Assembly: GCF_047511655.1 (NCBI RefSeq)
Contig: NC_133390.1
Coordinates: forward strand, 163,344,583-163,408,582
Direction: 5' to 3'
Length of the DNA stretch: 64,000 nucleotides
From: Castor canadensis
Lineage: Eukaryota; Chordata; Mammalia; Rodentia; Castoridae
This document shows, piece by piece, positions 33,765-46,199 of the stretch. The position numbers and the translations under genes were made by a program. The notes under the pieces were generated by a model. That model did no database searches. It saw only the letters and a program-made list of their open reading frames with translations, and was not told where the DNA came from. Positions within the stretch are counted from its first letter, which is position 1; each line of letters begins with the position of its first letter.

Positions 33765-36700
33765 GTAAATGGAGGGAAGGGAGATTCTTTCAGAGAGATT
33801 TTGGGAGTATCAGTAAGGTCAGAAAGTTAAATCATGCCTGGCACATTTGATTCCCAAGGGATTCATTCCTCTTATGGTTTTCAGTCATGTGTTAAATGTA
33901 ATTAAAGCACGTTTTAAAGATTTCCTGTAGCTTTTTAACTTCCCTTGTCAGTTTCTCCAGTTGTCCCTTTTCAAAGCCTGAAGGCATCTAAACAACATTT
34001 CTTTAAGAGACTGAAAATATTGCCTGGCATCATCTCTACTTAGGGGCATGGAATGCTTACTGAAGGGTTCAGGGATGACTAGAAAAGCAGGCAGGATAGC
34101 TAATCCTCTGACCCTGCCAAAAAAAAGAAAAAGAGGGATGGCAATGAAACTGTAGATGCAGCCAGGTGAAAGACTCTGACTTCACAAATGGCTTTATTCT
34201 GTAGAGGTGTCCACTTGTTCCTTCCCACCCTTGATAGTTTTGCCTGGATGCTTCCATGGCTGTGGTCACAGTTGAAGGAATACACATTGCTGTGTTTTGA
34301 TAGTGGCAAAACAATTAATTTAAAAATTGTCTGTTGCCATAGTCAATAAGCCAAAGCTTTAAAACTAGCCTGCCAATGAATTTACCCCTGTGAGGCACTT
34401 AGAATAAGTGGCACAGAGAAAACACTCCTCATGGCTTGGTTATTAGCTTTTCCTCGAATTAAAACCGAAATGCCATGTTAGAGCTTTGGAGAAGTTCTAC
34501 ACCTGTAGATCTCCATTCTAGCTTTCCCAGCCCTCATGCTCTGTGCTGTGGGTAACCAAGCATTGCTTCAAGCTTGCTTTGTACTAGGGCAACTCTTTCA
34601 GAACTGAAGCTACATCCTGACCTTCAGTCCATTTGGCTATGGCTCCAACACCTGTCTTGCCTTAAGAGCCTCTCCCTACACATGGATGCCATTCCCCAAA
34701 CCAGGCAGCCTGCCCAACAGCCTGACCCAGTGTGACTGCCCCTCAGAGGAGACTCCTGCTGTTCTCTCTGGCCCCAAGAATGCACCCTTTTAGATTTTCT
34801 TTCCATAATGGTTGGAATCATAGTCACTGTGCCCCTTTCTCACTATCTAATACAAGCCCTGTTCCATCTGGCTACTTCTCTTTCCAACGGGCCATGTGTC
34901 TGAATTCCCAGCCTGACCCTATATAAGGCATGAGAGGGGTGAGATCCTAGAAATCCAAACTGTTCACTCTGTAAGTGAGGAACTGTCCTCAGGGAAGCAA
35001 GGCGTGTCCCCCATGTCACGCCCATAGTGGGTGACAGATGCAAGATAAAATCCTAGCCCCTGAGAACACATGTCTGGGAATACTGTTCTGATTGCAGAGC
35101 TGGGGCTTATTTCTTTGGCTGTCCTTGCACAACCTATGAGGAAATTTCTTTCCAAGACCACACACTTAGCAGGTAATTCCTTCTCCCAGAAGTAGTCATG
35201 ATTCTCCATTTTAAAAATCCCTTCTTCTACCATTCAGGAGATGTCAAAGTATTATGGTCTGTCAGTATCCTGTGGAAGCTGAAATAGAGAAAGAACAAAA
35301 TCACTGGAATCCTTGAGGCAGGGGGAAAAAAAAAAAACCACCAAAAGCTTTACTCCATTTTCTGTGAGCTAACAAAAGGTTTAGGATCAACATATTCACA
35401 AAATCATTTCAATTCTTCACAGGCTGGCTTTTTGGCAGAGCCTATTCATTGATTCACTTAGATATTTAACTTATTCAAAGGGTCCTCATGTCCACTTCCA
35501 GCATGGGATGGAGACACACCAGCAAATGCATGTAAAACCTGACCTGACAAGTCTGGAGTTCAATGGAACTTGGGGAAGGAGTCATTTGTTATCCCCATCT
35601 CTGCTGCTGGGCTATGCACCTGGGCATTTCTATATGTGACAAGATTCAGAATTGAGGAATAAATCCTGGATTGAGACAATCTGGAGTCCCATCTCCTCTA
35701 TCTATTGGCATGTGGTTCTCAAGAAAGCACATAAACCTATGTGTCCTGCTCTTTAAACTTAGCTAACAATTTCTGTCTCACTTTACACACAAAAATCAAC
35801 CATCCAGTTTGACCAGTGACTTGAAAGTGCTTTGCATATTGTAAAAATATAATAATAACATTCAACTTCCTTTTTAATACACAGCACAGATGCTCTGAGC
35901 CCTGCAGAAAGTAGAGATGACAATGAGGATGAGTGGTTGGCAGGCACAGCCTCAGATGCTCAAATGGGAGTAAGAATAGAAGAATAGTACCAGCTCATAA
36001 GTAAGTTTTAAGATTCAGAAAATAATGACAGTAATAATGGGTTCCAAAATAAGAGAAGTTTTATGAATAACCATAAGAAAATAATGACAAGTACATGAAG
36101 ACTATGTTAAAATACGAGTCATGTTCTCACACATTGTCTCTAGAACATTCCTCGCTGCCCCAGCTGATCTTAAGTGGCATTATGGCCTCTTCACTGCTCT
36201 CCTGAATCAGGAGGCAAGGTCTGTCCCTGGATTGCAGTGCTCTGGAAGCCAATTTCTAAGGTTCTGAGACTTTCTGAAAGGGGCTAGGTCAACTGAAAGA
36301 AATGAGCAGGCAAAGAAATAAGCAGACACACTCGCTTGCATGAAGAGGGAGTTCCCTACATTTGCTGTAGCACAAGAACCTCTTCCCTGCTCCCACCACA
36401 TTTCCCATTAAGAAGATCATGAACCCCCAAAGCTCTGCACTACCCCAAAACATCAAGCCTTCTCAAAGTCTGAAACTGAAGTGGAAAGATTTTGAGGCCC
36501 CTTACCAAGCCTTCTAAGATCAAATTTCTGGCTAAGCATGGTCTCCTCCCCAGACAATTAGCACTGGGTGTGGCTCTCTCCTCCACTGGGTGGGAAGGCT
36601 GGGCCCACCCACAGGGACATAGAGTCAACAGACAGGCTTACACAGACAATTACCAACACAGCACGGAACATAGATGCACACAGTGCAGGAGGACAAGAAA

Positions 36701-37035
36701 AACGGTTCCCCAGAGAAGCTCTCTCCTGATGAGAAGGGCTAGGATCACTTGTCCTAGGGTACTTTTTATTTTCCCAGAAAGAGACAAGAAGAGAAGCCCG
36801 AAAAAGGAAAATGGAAGGAAGGGATGTTGGAATGAAATAGTGAGAAAAGGAGATTGACCCTTCCATTTGAGATTAAATTATGCTCATGCCCCCTGAGAGT
36901 AGATGGTTTGTCAGTGAAAAAAAGAAAGCCCTGGGAAGACAGAGGCATCATGGACGATTGTTCCAGAATGTGTGAGAGATCCGTCTGCCTGAGTTCACTC
37001 TCCCTCTCCCTAGCCAGGGCTGCATCCCAGGATAT
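33765..37035. other. Long unique stretch, no gene seen
   Basis: Mixed-composition sequence with no recognisable exon, RNA gene or well-kept repeat. Overlapping open frames at 34069-34314, 34624-35233 and 36207-36951 occur on both strands in conflicting registers and have no domain. The stretch near 34440-34500 has retained CpGs and TTATTAGCTTTTCCTCG text that could be constrained, with weak support. A short A-run lies at 35327. Confidence 0.4.
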
Positions 37036-37039
37036 GCAT

Positions 37040-37315
37040 ATATGTATGTCTACCTATGTCTGTCTTTACAGCTAAGACAAGATAAAGGGAGGACTTCACT
37101 GGCACCCCTGCATAACGTTCATAATAATGACCCCATCACTCATCAAAGATGCTCTGCAGGCCAGACCTCGCTGGGCCTCTGCAGCTCTCTGATCCGGCAG
37201 CCAGCTCAGCCTGTAATTGCAAACAACCTGCCCCCGGGAAGTGTCAGGTTATATGAAGACACTTGGGCTTTGCCGGTGTCTGTAAAATGCAAGTTCAAGG
37301 GGACTTTTTAACATC
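37040..37315. promoter_or_regulatory. Candidate conserved non-coding element
   Basis: Repeat-free block with retained CpGs and several developmental-type cores: ATAACGTTCATAATAATGAC near 37112, CTCATCAAAGATGCTC near 37139 (TCF/LEF-like), CTGATCCGGCAGCCAGCTC near 37190, TGTAATTGCAAAC near 37211 and TTATATGAAGACAC near 37249. A plus frame crosses it (37042-37311) but reads into low-complexity flanks. I favour a regulatory element. Confidence 0.4.
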
Positions 37316-37740
37316 AGAAGCAAAAATATGAGAGTTAAGAGACAGGTCCCCTGTGCCCTGTAGAGGATCACAGTAGAGATAAGAAGTGGGAGGCAATTGC
37401 TCTGAAGGTGGGAAAAATAATTTGAAGGCAGCAGAACAGACACAAGGTAATTACCGCTCAGACAGGACACAGGAAAAGAGGCCCTTGCTGTTAGGAAAAC
37501 AAGAAGGTAGTAAGAGTGGGGAGGTGGGGAGAGACCTGGCTCTTTCCATGAAGGGGAATAGTCAGTGACTACTTCCTGATAGGAGGGTAGGCAAGATCAG
37601 AAATGACCCTCAATGGCCCCTTCACAGTTAGCGACTTTGGGAACCAAGTTAGGAATGGGTTTTCCTCTACTTTTCCATTGTGTTTGGTGGGATGGTATGC
37701 ATGAGGACTTAAGTGATACGTTTGTGTGAATGTGTATCCC

Positions 37741-37750
37741 CGTGCATGCA

Positions 37751-37789
<39 letters not shown>

Positions 37790-37795
37790 GTGTGG
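37741..37795. repeat. (GT)n microsatellite with GTGC interruptions
   Basis: A GCATGCATGTGC start followed by about 14 GT units, GC, then GT units to 37795. The opposite strand yields histidine/threonine-rich open frames that are artefacts. Confidence 0.95.
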
Positions 37796-37929
37796 TGAGC
37801 TGGAAGGGACATGAAGACTTAGGGGGAAGGGTTGGCATCAAAAAACGCTACCTACTCTCTGATTCCCACTCTGTGACACTCTGAAAAACACAAAACTATG
37901 GAGACAGTGAAAAACATCAGAGGTGGGCA

Positions 37930-38265
37930 GGGGGTCAGGGAGAGGGAAAGGAGGAAGAGGTGACCAGCTAAGGGGTTTCAGGGCAGTGAAGCTATTCTAG
38001 ATACATTTGTCACAGAATACACAATACATAGAGTGAACCCTATTGTAAACTATGAGCTTCACTTAACACCAATGCATTAATATTGGATAATCAAATGTAC
38101 GCACTGGTAAAAAATGTACCCAAGTAATGAAAGACACTAATAACAGGGAGAATTGTGTGTGGTAGGAGGAAGAGGGAACAGAGGAACTCTCTGTGTTTTC
38201 ACTCAAATTTTTCTATAAACCTAAAACTGCTTTAAAAAATCAGAATCCTTATTTTTTAAAGTGAG
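37930..38265 (+). repeat. Ancient L1 3' UTR relic
   Basis: AAACTATGAGCTTCACTTAA, GAACTCTCTGTGTTTTCACT and TTTTCTATAAACCTAAAAC with TGCTTTAAAAAAT match the 3' untranslated end of old mammalian L1 families, including an A-rich end. Confidence 0.6.
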
Positions 38266-38274
38266 AGGAAAAAG

Positions 38275-39510
38275 ATATGCTTGAGAATGTGGGACTGCTA
38301 TTTAAATAGTCCCTCCTCTTCCAGGCAAAAAGGTGAGTTCCAATATCAGAGGAAAATTGGTTATTGTAGCCCAGAACACACCCTCAGAGTAAAAACTAGA
38401 AGTATTGGAATTCAACTTGGATGTAATCTAATGTTACCCAAATTGAGGAAAATAGCAAAAATCCTGCTACCCCAGCAAGAAAAAGGAGAACGACCTTCAC
38501 ATTATGACATTGTAGCAGGGCTTCAATGAACTATCACTGCTTGTTGTTATTTATTTGTTTTGATTTCAATCCATTAGTATCTTACTGATACTTTCATAAA
38601 ACAAAATAAAAATGTATCACTAAAAAAGCATTGTGCTTGTATATCAAATTCTTGTACAATATTATAAATGTGTCGGACAAGAGCAAATGAATCAAAGATC
38701 CTGGTAATGCAGGAACCTAGAGCTAGCAAACAAAAAAAGACAGTAGTTACCAGGAAAGTTTGCCTTTTTTTTTTTAACCAGGAATGTTTCTTGAGAAACA
38801 AGGTCATCATCTCTTGTCCAAACAATCATGTTTTCTGTAGCCTCACTGTCTTCCAGTGCATTCATCACATAGCCACAAGAGAAAGCACTTTAAATGCAAG
38901 TGTAACTGTGTCATTTTCTTACCTGACACCAGCTAGTTTTCCAGTCTCTCAGGATAACCTGGGCATTGTTTAGTGTCTCATTCACAACAAACTGAACCCT
39001 GCTTGTTTCTATGTTGGGACCCAATGAGGTCCCAACTGAGTTGCTCATAGTAAGCAACAAGGCTGGGGGTTAACTCTGGGAGTTGCCTTACAAATCAGCA
39101 CTGTAGTCTACCACACATACTAGCAGGTGTGAGCAGGTCAGCCCAACTTAAACGTCCTGAGTCAAGAACATTCAGTTAAGTCTTATGGTGGAGGCAGGGG
39201 TGGGAGGAGGATGCAAGAATGTTCACCAAAGGAACCTCCTTTGAGAAAAACAAACGCATTCCTGATAGAGGGACCAACATTAGCAATGTGTAGAGAGCCA
39301 CCCTACACATTTCACAGTTAGAAAAGAGCCAAGTCCTCTTCTGTTCAGAAAGATAACAACAAAAGTTATTGCAGAAAGCCTCAAAGTATCCTTTCTATTA
39401 TTCGTATAAAGATATCTCTTCTTATCTCAAACTGAACTGTTCAGAATGTGCTCAAGTCCCTGAGCACTGCTGGGGACTACGGAACATGTACTGAGGAAAG
39501 AGAAGTCAAA
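38275..39510. other. Unique sequence, no gene seen
   Basis: Opposed frames at 38574-38973 overlap each other. No domain and no repeat recognised beyond a T10 run near 38767. Confidence 0.4.
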
Positions 39511-39514
39511 CGTT

Positions 39515-39930
39515 TTTCTGAGTTTTAATCTTCACAGCAATCTGATGGTGTGGGCCTTCTCCCCAGTTTACAGATGAGACTGAGGCTCAGAGAAGACGTG
39601 TGGTCACATAAGTAGCATAACTGAATTTCAAGTTGAGGTCTACTTGTCACTAAGAGCTGTGCCTTTTGCACAAGTTCGCCACTGGTTATGCATGTAAGTG
39701 TGTATAGGGTAGGTAGTTGTTGAGAGGAGAAAGGAGGTAAGGGGGAAAACACACAATTTAATCCTATGTTTCCATATATGTAAATATTAAAACAATTAAA
39801 ATGAAACTAATAAGAGCTGGCTTTCATAGAGTATGTACTATGTTAATACTGTTGAGTGCTTTGTATGCATCATACACATCATTCCTGAATAAGTCTGCAA
39901 GGGAGAAGTGGCAGATTACATTACCATTCA
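39515..39930 (-). repeat. Two MIR SINE relics
   Basis: 39515-39640 carries CCCAGTTTACAGATGAGACT with GAGGCTCAGAGAAGACG (reverse MIR). 39815-39930 carries GAGTATGTACTATGTTAATA and GAGTGCTTTGTATGCATCA, the start of another reverse MIR. Same orientation, separate copies. Confidence 0.7.
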
Positions 39931-40739
39931 CAACTGTTTCCCTTTTCCTCTGAGGTTATTACAGGCTCCTGCCCCTTCCGCTTGACTCGTGATGCTCCCC
40001 TGTAAGTAGATGTCCTTTCCTCTCTTAATAACAAGCTGAGCCATATAACTTGCTTGGGTCAATGGCCTGAGAACAGGTGTGCTGTCTGTGTGAAACTCTA
40101 AGTGGCTTGCAGTCCTCTGCTTTCTCTCTCCCCCTTCCTTCTGCCCCAAGAACAACATGGTGCACACGTGCTCACAGCCTAAATCCTGGGGTGAGGAAAC
40201 ACATAGAGAAGAACCACAGCAGTTAACTGATAGCTATGCAGTAAATGAAAGCTTGTTGAATGTCAGAGAGATCTTGGGGATGTTTGTTACTCTAGTCACA
40301 CTGAATCATATAGTTGGTATTGCACAAATGAGAACCTGAAGCTATGGGAGACATCTTTCCTAACTCATAACAGCTTGTACGTGGTAAAGCTTCAATTAAG
40401 CCTATTATACTTGTCTTAACAGCCTGTGTCCTTTTAATTGGTTTCAAACCCCTCTTGCAAAGCTCAGATTGTGGAAAGTAGATCATATGAAGCCATTTTC
40501 CAGGCAAGAAACCAGGACACTATCTCCGGATTCCCCAGATGTTCCATGATTCCTGGGACTCCTCTCTCCTTCCAAGCCCTGACAGATCTCTGTAGATCAA
40601 AATTTGAAGCATCCATGTGTTGGCTTAATGATTTATAAAACAAGAATAAACTAACCCTACCACCTTTTTCCCTAGCATCTAGCATTTTACAACAACCACT
40701 CTCCTGTTTCTCCCTCTCTCTCTCCCTCTGTCTCTTTCC

Positions 40740-41015
40740 TGCAGTTTGGGTGAAAGTTCTCATGATTCTCCCTGCCTTAAAACCTCTCCGTGGCTTTTAC
40801 ATCTCTCAGAATCAAAGCCTAAATGGCCTGGCTCTTGCCAACCTCTCCTAATTCATCTCTTTGTGATTAAGTATCAGACATAGTGGCATCCTTTCAGCCA
40901 TCAAATGGACCAGAATGTTTTTTCCCAACTCCTAGCCTTTCCATGTGGGATTCTATCCATCTTCAAAATTCTTACATCTCATGAATACAGTCACAGCTCA
41001 AATAGCAAATTCTTA
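40740..41015 (+). repeat. L2 LINE relic, C-terminal ORF2 region
   Basis: AAACCTCTCCGTGGCTTTTA, AATGGCCTGGCTCTTGCC and ACCTCTCCTAATTCATCTC follow the plus-strand L2 ORF2 3' text. It is preceded by a CT-rich run (40710-40738). No frame remains. Confidence 0.65.
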
Positions 41016-41254
41016 TCATAGAACTTCTCTGGGTCACCCAGGAAATGTACTCTGCAGCCTGTTGACAGTAGGTATGAATAGGTGTAATTCTGGGCTACTG
41101 AATAGAAATGGGTTGTTTCCAGGTTCAACTGTCCTCCAGCCTCCTTTCTCAGCCTCAGATCCAAACACAGCACTTACTTACATCACTGCCATGGCTCTAG
41201 CTTTGCTTCATTTATGACATTTGTTACCATCTTAAATCATCTCCTCTTCCTCCT

Positions 41255-41587
41255 TCTTCTTGTAGTACTGGAGTTTGAACTCAGGACTCAGGGCCTCTCC
41301 CTTGCTATGTGGGTGCTTTACCACTTGAGCCTTGCCCCCAGTCCTTTTTGCTTTAGTTTATTTTTCAGATAGGGTCTCACACTTGCCCAAGGCTGGCTGT
41401 GGACCATGATCCTTTTATCTATGCCTCCTGTGTAGATGGGGTTACAGACATGAACCACCACACCCAGATTGTTTGTCAAGATGGGATCTCACTAACTTTT
41501 TGTCTGGGCTGGCCTCCAGCCACAATCCTCCTGAATCATCACCTTCCAAATAGCTGAGATTATACACATGAGCCACCACACCCAGCT
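41255..41587 (-). repeat. Composite SINE, two B1-like units plus dID
   Basis: Read on the plus strand: dID complement (AGTTTGAACTCAGGAC, CTTTACCACTTGAGCC, TTGCCCCCAG), first 7SL-like complement (CAGATAGGGTCTCACACTTG, GATGGGGTTACAGACATG) and second 7SL-like complement (GATGGGATCTCACTAAC, AATAGCTGAGATTATACAC). Same trimer order as at 14.7 kb. Flanks 41232-41246 and 41588-41602 match 12 of 15, all differences C/T, consistent with an aged TSD. Confidence 0.85.
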
Positions 41588-41619
41588 TTAAATTATCTTC
41601 TTAATTTATGGTTAACTGG

Positions 41620-41860
41620 TCATTTTCTGCCTTTCATTCTGGATTCCAAAGGCTAAGAACACAGGATTTTCATCCATATTGCTCACAGTGATACCACAGT
41701 GCCCGTGTGAGAGGCTGCATGTAGCAGCTGTTTGATTACTGTTTCAAAACACATCCATATATAAGGGAATAAGTGAATAATGCTCTTGTGAAAACTAAAT
41801 TAATTGTTGTAAAGCAGTTGGCCCAGTGTCTGATATAGAGTAAGAACTCAACAATTACAC
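41620..41860 (+). repeat. Weak MIR/L2-type relic
   Basis: GGCCCAGTGTCTGATATAGA followed by GTAAGAACTCAACAATT resembles the MIR 3' end (GCCTGGCACATAGTAAGCGCTCAATAA). Upstream support is thin. Confidence 0.4.
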
Positions 41861-42099
41861 ATAATTGTGAACCTGAAGAATTGAGACCAAAGACCTTTTC
41901 TTTCACTGTTATGGGGTAGAGTGGAAAAAAACATAGGTAAGGCTAGGTTTTGTTTTCTGCATTTGAAGGATATGGAAAAAAGGTGAAAAACATACACAGA
42001 AAAAATGAATCTATTGGTGAAAAATAAAATGATATTTTTGAAAATTTTGTCTTGTTGTAGTATGTTTGCTCGAGCTGAAAATAGAGATAATTTATGACC

Positions 42100-43015
42100 T
42101 CTAATCTCTTTCAGGTTCTTCTTAAAAATATATTGCTTAAGCACTGTTACACCAATAATTCAGAAAGCTCAAAATTAAACAAAAATGAGTCAGATTATAC
42201 CACCAGCCTAATAATCATGTGTTCATATTCCCACGTTTTTTTAAGGCTCTGGTTTGCCTGGATCATCCCTTTCTCAGGAGACTGAAAAGTGGAAACAGAA
42301 CCCGACAGCATATTAATCATGGCAGAGAATGGCAGGGGCCCCAGAGGGGCAGGCATGGATACCTTTCCCCCAGAGAACTTCAACTACAAGTTGACTACGT
42401 ATAAACCTGCCAGAGAGACTGCCTACTGGGTGTGTTGATTTCTAGGATGAGAGTGGATGTAAGTCTCTGAGTGATAGTTCATAGATTTAAAAACCTGGAT
42501 CCAAAGGTATATGTCTCCTCCAGGTCTATTGGAGATGGCACTAAGTATGTGTCCAGTGAGGATCTTTAGGGAACTAGGGGTCACTAGGAGTCACCTAACA
42601 TTGTATGCCCAGTTTTTTTGAAGGGGTACACATGTATTTTCCAGGGGAGGGAACTATGTTCATCAGAGCTGTTGTGTAACTTAAGTTTGAGAGTTTTCCA
42701 GTTGTTTGCTGCTTGTTCACCAGATCACATTGGAGCAACATGCTTCTAACTTACTGTTATGGAGCCTGAGAACAGAGCAAGTTTGAGCCCTGGCTCTTGG
42801 CAAAACACAAAGTTCTTTCCTATACAGTCCTGCGACTTTGACTTCCAAAACACATCTCAGATTTGTCCCATGTCTCCACAACCAAGCCCCTGGCCAGGCC
42901 ATTCTCATGTCTCTCACCAGCACAAATGCCACAGGCTTCAAGTAGTTCTCTTTCACCATTTCCCTCACGCAGTCTCATTTTCATAGAACATCTTGAGTGA
43001 CTTTCACTTTTTAAT
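42100..43015. other. No gene seen
   Basis: Unique sequence with short opposed frames (42195-42404, 42717-42986) lacking domains. Confidence 0.4.
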
Positions 43016-43018
43016 GAA

Positions 43019-43570
43019 GATTATGTCACCACCATACTGAAAATTCTCCAGTGGTTTCTTATCCTGCTTTCATGATAACCCGAGACCCTCATATAGCACA
43101 AAAAAGCCCTGTGAGACCCATTTCCTTTGCACTTTACAACCTCATCTGATGCCACCTTCCCCTTGCTCACATGGATCCAACTGGCTGCACTCATTTCTTC
43201 TGCTCTTTCACTCACTTCTTGCCCAGCTATTTCTCGCTTCCAGTTCCACACCTGTGCTGTTCTATCTACTGGAATGCCTTATCCCCTCTTCACATGGTTA
43301 GTTCCTTGCTGTCACTCAGGTGGGTCTCAGCTTAAGAATATCCCCTCCACTGATCTTTACTGACCATCTCACCTTGATAGATCCCTGTCCTCATTACATG
43401 TGGGTTTTTTTTTTGTTGTTATTATAAAGTCTTCTTCATTTGTCACAATAGTTATTTTTAAATGCATTTTCTGATTGACCTCCAATGCCCAGGTATTGAG
43501 ATTCTTGTTCTCAGTCTGGCCCCTGGCATAATAACTGCCACATAGTAGGTTGAATGCTTCAGTGACTAGA
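43019..43570 (+). repeat. L2 LINE 3' end, long relic
   Basis: Plus-strand L2: AAATTCTCCAGTGGTTTCTT, TCCAACTGGCTGCACTC, CTACTGGAATGCCTTATCCC, GGTGGGTCTCAGCTTAAGAA, TTACTGACCATCTCACC and finally ATAACTGCCACATAGTAGG. This is the full order of the L2 C-terminal ORF2 and 3' UTR, the best-preserved L2 in the window. Confidence 0.75.
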
Positions 43571-43596
43571 GTAATAAAAGAATGCATGAATGTATA

Positions 43597-43682
43597 GGAA
43601 AGAAGGAAAGAAGGAGGGGAGGGAGGAGGGAGGAGGGGGAAAGAAGGAAGGAAGGAAGGTGGGAAGGAAGGAAGGAAGGAAA
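43597..43682. repeat. Polypurine GGAA/GAAGG tract
   Basis: About 85 bases of A and G with a single T at 43660, made of GGAA, GGAGG and AAGG units. Long homopurine-homopyrimidine mirror-like tracts can adopt triplex (H-DNA) structure. The Pro/Phe/Ser-rich frame on the opposite strand is an artefact of this tract. Confidence 0.95.
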
Positions 43683-43689
43683 CAGGCCA

Positions 43690-44555
43690 TATAAGCAATT
43701 GCCACACCCCATTTTGTGCATAGACTTGTCTCTGTCCTGGTGTGCCAGGACATCAGGTATGCTGGGGTGATGGTGGTGGCAATGAAGATGTGAATTAGGG
43801 TTGAAGAGCGTGTACTAAGGATAGCCAGAGGCTATTCGTTAGAGATCTGCCTGTAGTCCAACCACCTTGTCCTCAAGGGCTTTGTGTTTGCAGACCTGCT
43901 CCAAGGCAACCTTTGGAAAGGAGGCAACAGAGGAGAGGAGGGCTTGCAGACAGAGAATAGTACACCAAAGGTCTGGAAGGAAATTTTGGGAGGCCTGTAG
44001 GGTCCTTCCTCTAATCAACCTGAGAGTAGTTTTAGAACAGTAAGTTTCTCGTTGTTGGTGATAGATGATGATGGTCAATATTCAGCTAGTAACCTCCACA
44101 AATGGCATGGGGATAAGTGGGGCAGAGGTCACCTTGTTCTCTTCCTTTAGCCAGCATGATAAACCCTCACACCTCTCAGAAGAATCTGTGAGGATCTCTG
44201 CCTTTCATTCCTTGCCTGCTTCCTGCCCATTTCATCAATTCCTGCCTCAAATATCCTACCGTGTCTGCCTGCCATTCTGTCCCTACTCATAAAACTGAAG
44301 GACTTGCAGGCAGCAGGTTCCAGATTTATCTATGCCTAGCTTGGTGTGCCTCCACCTTTGGCTTGCCCTCTTGAGGCAACCCTCAGGAGAATTCCACAAC
44401 CTAGGCTCTGCTCGTTGGGGTCAAACCATCCTTGCCCTATGACTTGAACTCCTCTGCTCATCTCTGAAGGGGAAAATTTGGAGGCCCATTTCTGTTAACT
44501 TTCATAACTTTGTGCTTTGGGAGGCAGTGTACCAGGTAAAGCCATGGGATTTTAG
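43690..44555. other. No gene seen; possible L2 trace
   Basis: Around 44180-44290, CTGCCTTTCATTCCTTGCC text weakly suggests L2, not firm. The rest is unique. Confidence 0.4.
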
Positions 44556-44559
44556 CTCA

Positions 44560-44720
44560 TAATTCCTGCTCTTACCTCAAGTACTAGCAATCTCACTTAG
44601 GTACAACTTCAATCAAAGTGACTCCTCCTCTCTGAACCTCAGTTTCCCTGTCTATTAAACAGGTATCAAATCATCCTTTCCTCATATCATTGCTATATGT
44701 ATTAAGTAAGTTGATGCTGC
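44560..44720 (+). repeat. MIR SINE relic
   Basis: CTGAACCTCAGTTTCCCTGT, CTATTAAACAGGTATCAAAT and TATGTATTAAGTAAGTTG are plus-strand MIR in order. Confidence 0.65.
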
Positions 44721-44724
44721 TGAT

Positions 44725-46195
44725 GGCCCACCCATCCTCTTGGAATTTTCAAGAAACTCAAGCTGATGCCCAGCTTGTACAATCTACCTCAGTAGGGGCC
44801 AGCTTAGTTGTTATAAAAAAAAACTCACTAAGTGTCTGAGTGTGTGTATGTGTGTCTGCACACAGGTATACAGAAAGCCAAAAGTTCTAAGGAATTTTAC
44901 CCCTAGAAGCAGACTTCAATGAGTGACCTGGCCTCTGATAGGTAAATACCCCAATCCTCCCACATCATGTGGGATATTACTGAAGCAAGTGTCTTTCACA
45001 GTTTTCCAGAGCTTTCCCAAAGAAGTTCCAGTCATCTATGATGGGATCTGGAGTAACACCACACTCCTTATTACTATCTTTCTTTCCTTGTATCACTGCC
45101 ATAATTCCTGGACTGTGTTAGACTTCCCAGATCAAGCAGAATCTTGGTCTTGGGATATGCTTCTGGGAGAACAATCCTTCTGACAAAATTCTTAGCATAG
45201 TGCCAGTTCTTAGCAAACCTTCAGTAGTAGGCTTAGCTTCTATTGTTTCAGGAGAAGGCTGGAACCTCATCTCTGTGGGCAAGATCTAACTTGATGCCAC
45301 TGAAACACCAACAAAGGGTGCCCACTGCTCAGCAAAGGGAATAATATCTCCATCTTACCTGACTGGATCACCAACCATGCTGTCACCTTGTTCTGGGAGC
45401 TCAGAGCCTTGGAGGGAGACCAGAAAGGTTATCCTCCTGGCACCATTCTCCAGCCTCTGAGGAAGCCAACCATGACCAGTGAAGACACCTGCCTCTTGAG
45501 GGGGAGGAGAGGAGTCTCCCTGTCTCCTTGCAGTCAGGCTGGCCATAGCAGATCTGGCTGGTTGTTGGTCTGTTGGTAATAATGTCAGTTAAAGGTAAAG
45601 CCAGGAAAGTTTGTCTAAAACTCTGATTAAACACTTTAGCCAGGCATAAGTAACTCCTGTGAATTTGTCTGCACATCTTTCTTTGTCCCTTACCATGGTG
45701 TATCCTCAGAAGCCACTCCCTGTGATTTTTATCTCTCATAGAGACTTGTAGGAATTCTCATCACCAGAGACCCTTCAGCTTTGCAGGCTGGCTGTGCAGC
45801 CCAGATGTACACTCTTTCTAGATATACACTCTTTATACCTGCACCAGTCCCTAAGGTTTGGCTCAGTGCTGAGTGCCTACAGACACAGGCTCTGCAGAAT
45901 CACATAAGTTCTTGTCAAACTCCAGCTTCAGTTTATGGACTCTCCTCTAGTATAAGTGAAAATGGAGTCACAAAACTCTTTGAGCCAACTGGTTGGTTCC
46001 TGGTCATCATAAATATTTCCAACTATGAGAACAAGAACTTTTGCACAGAGTCAAGACAAAAACTCATGTCAAGAGAAAACTCCTCAATTCCTCTTCGGTC
46101 TGAAAGCATCTCAGCTGTTCCCAGTTTGCAAATTCCATGCACTTACTGAAACAAATGTCATTTTACTCTAGTAAATTGTGTGATTGTTTATTATG
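44725..46195. other. No gene seen
   Basis: Overlapping frames at 45355-45739 on both strands and a 122-codon plus frame at 45781-46149 have no recognisable domain, splice context or codon-use signal that I can support. A TG-rich run lies near 44840-44855. Confidence 0.4.
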
Positions 46196-46199
46196 CAGC

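Noticed and set aside
37569-37841. His/Thr-rich minus-strand frames
   Set aside because: Direct translation of the (GT)n microsatellite complement.
43369-43707. Pro/Ser/Phe-rich minus-strand frame, resembling a secreted or repeat protein
   Set aside because: It is a translation of the GGAA/GGAGG polypurine tract and an L2 relic.
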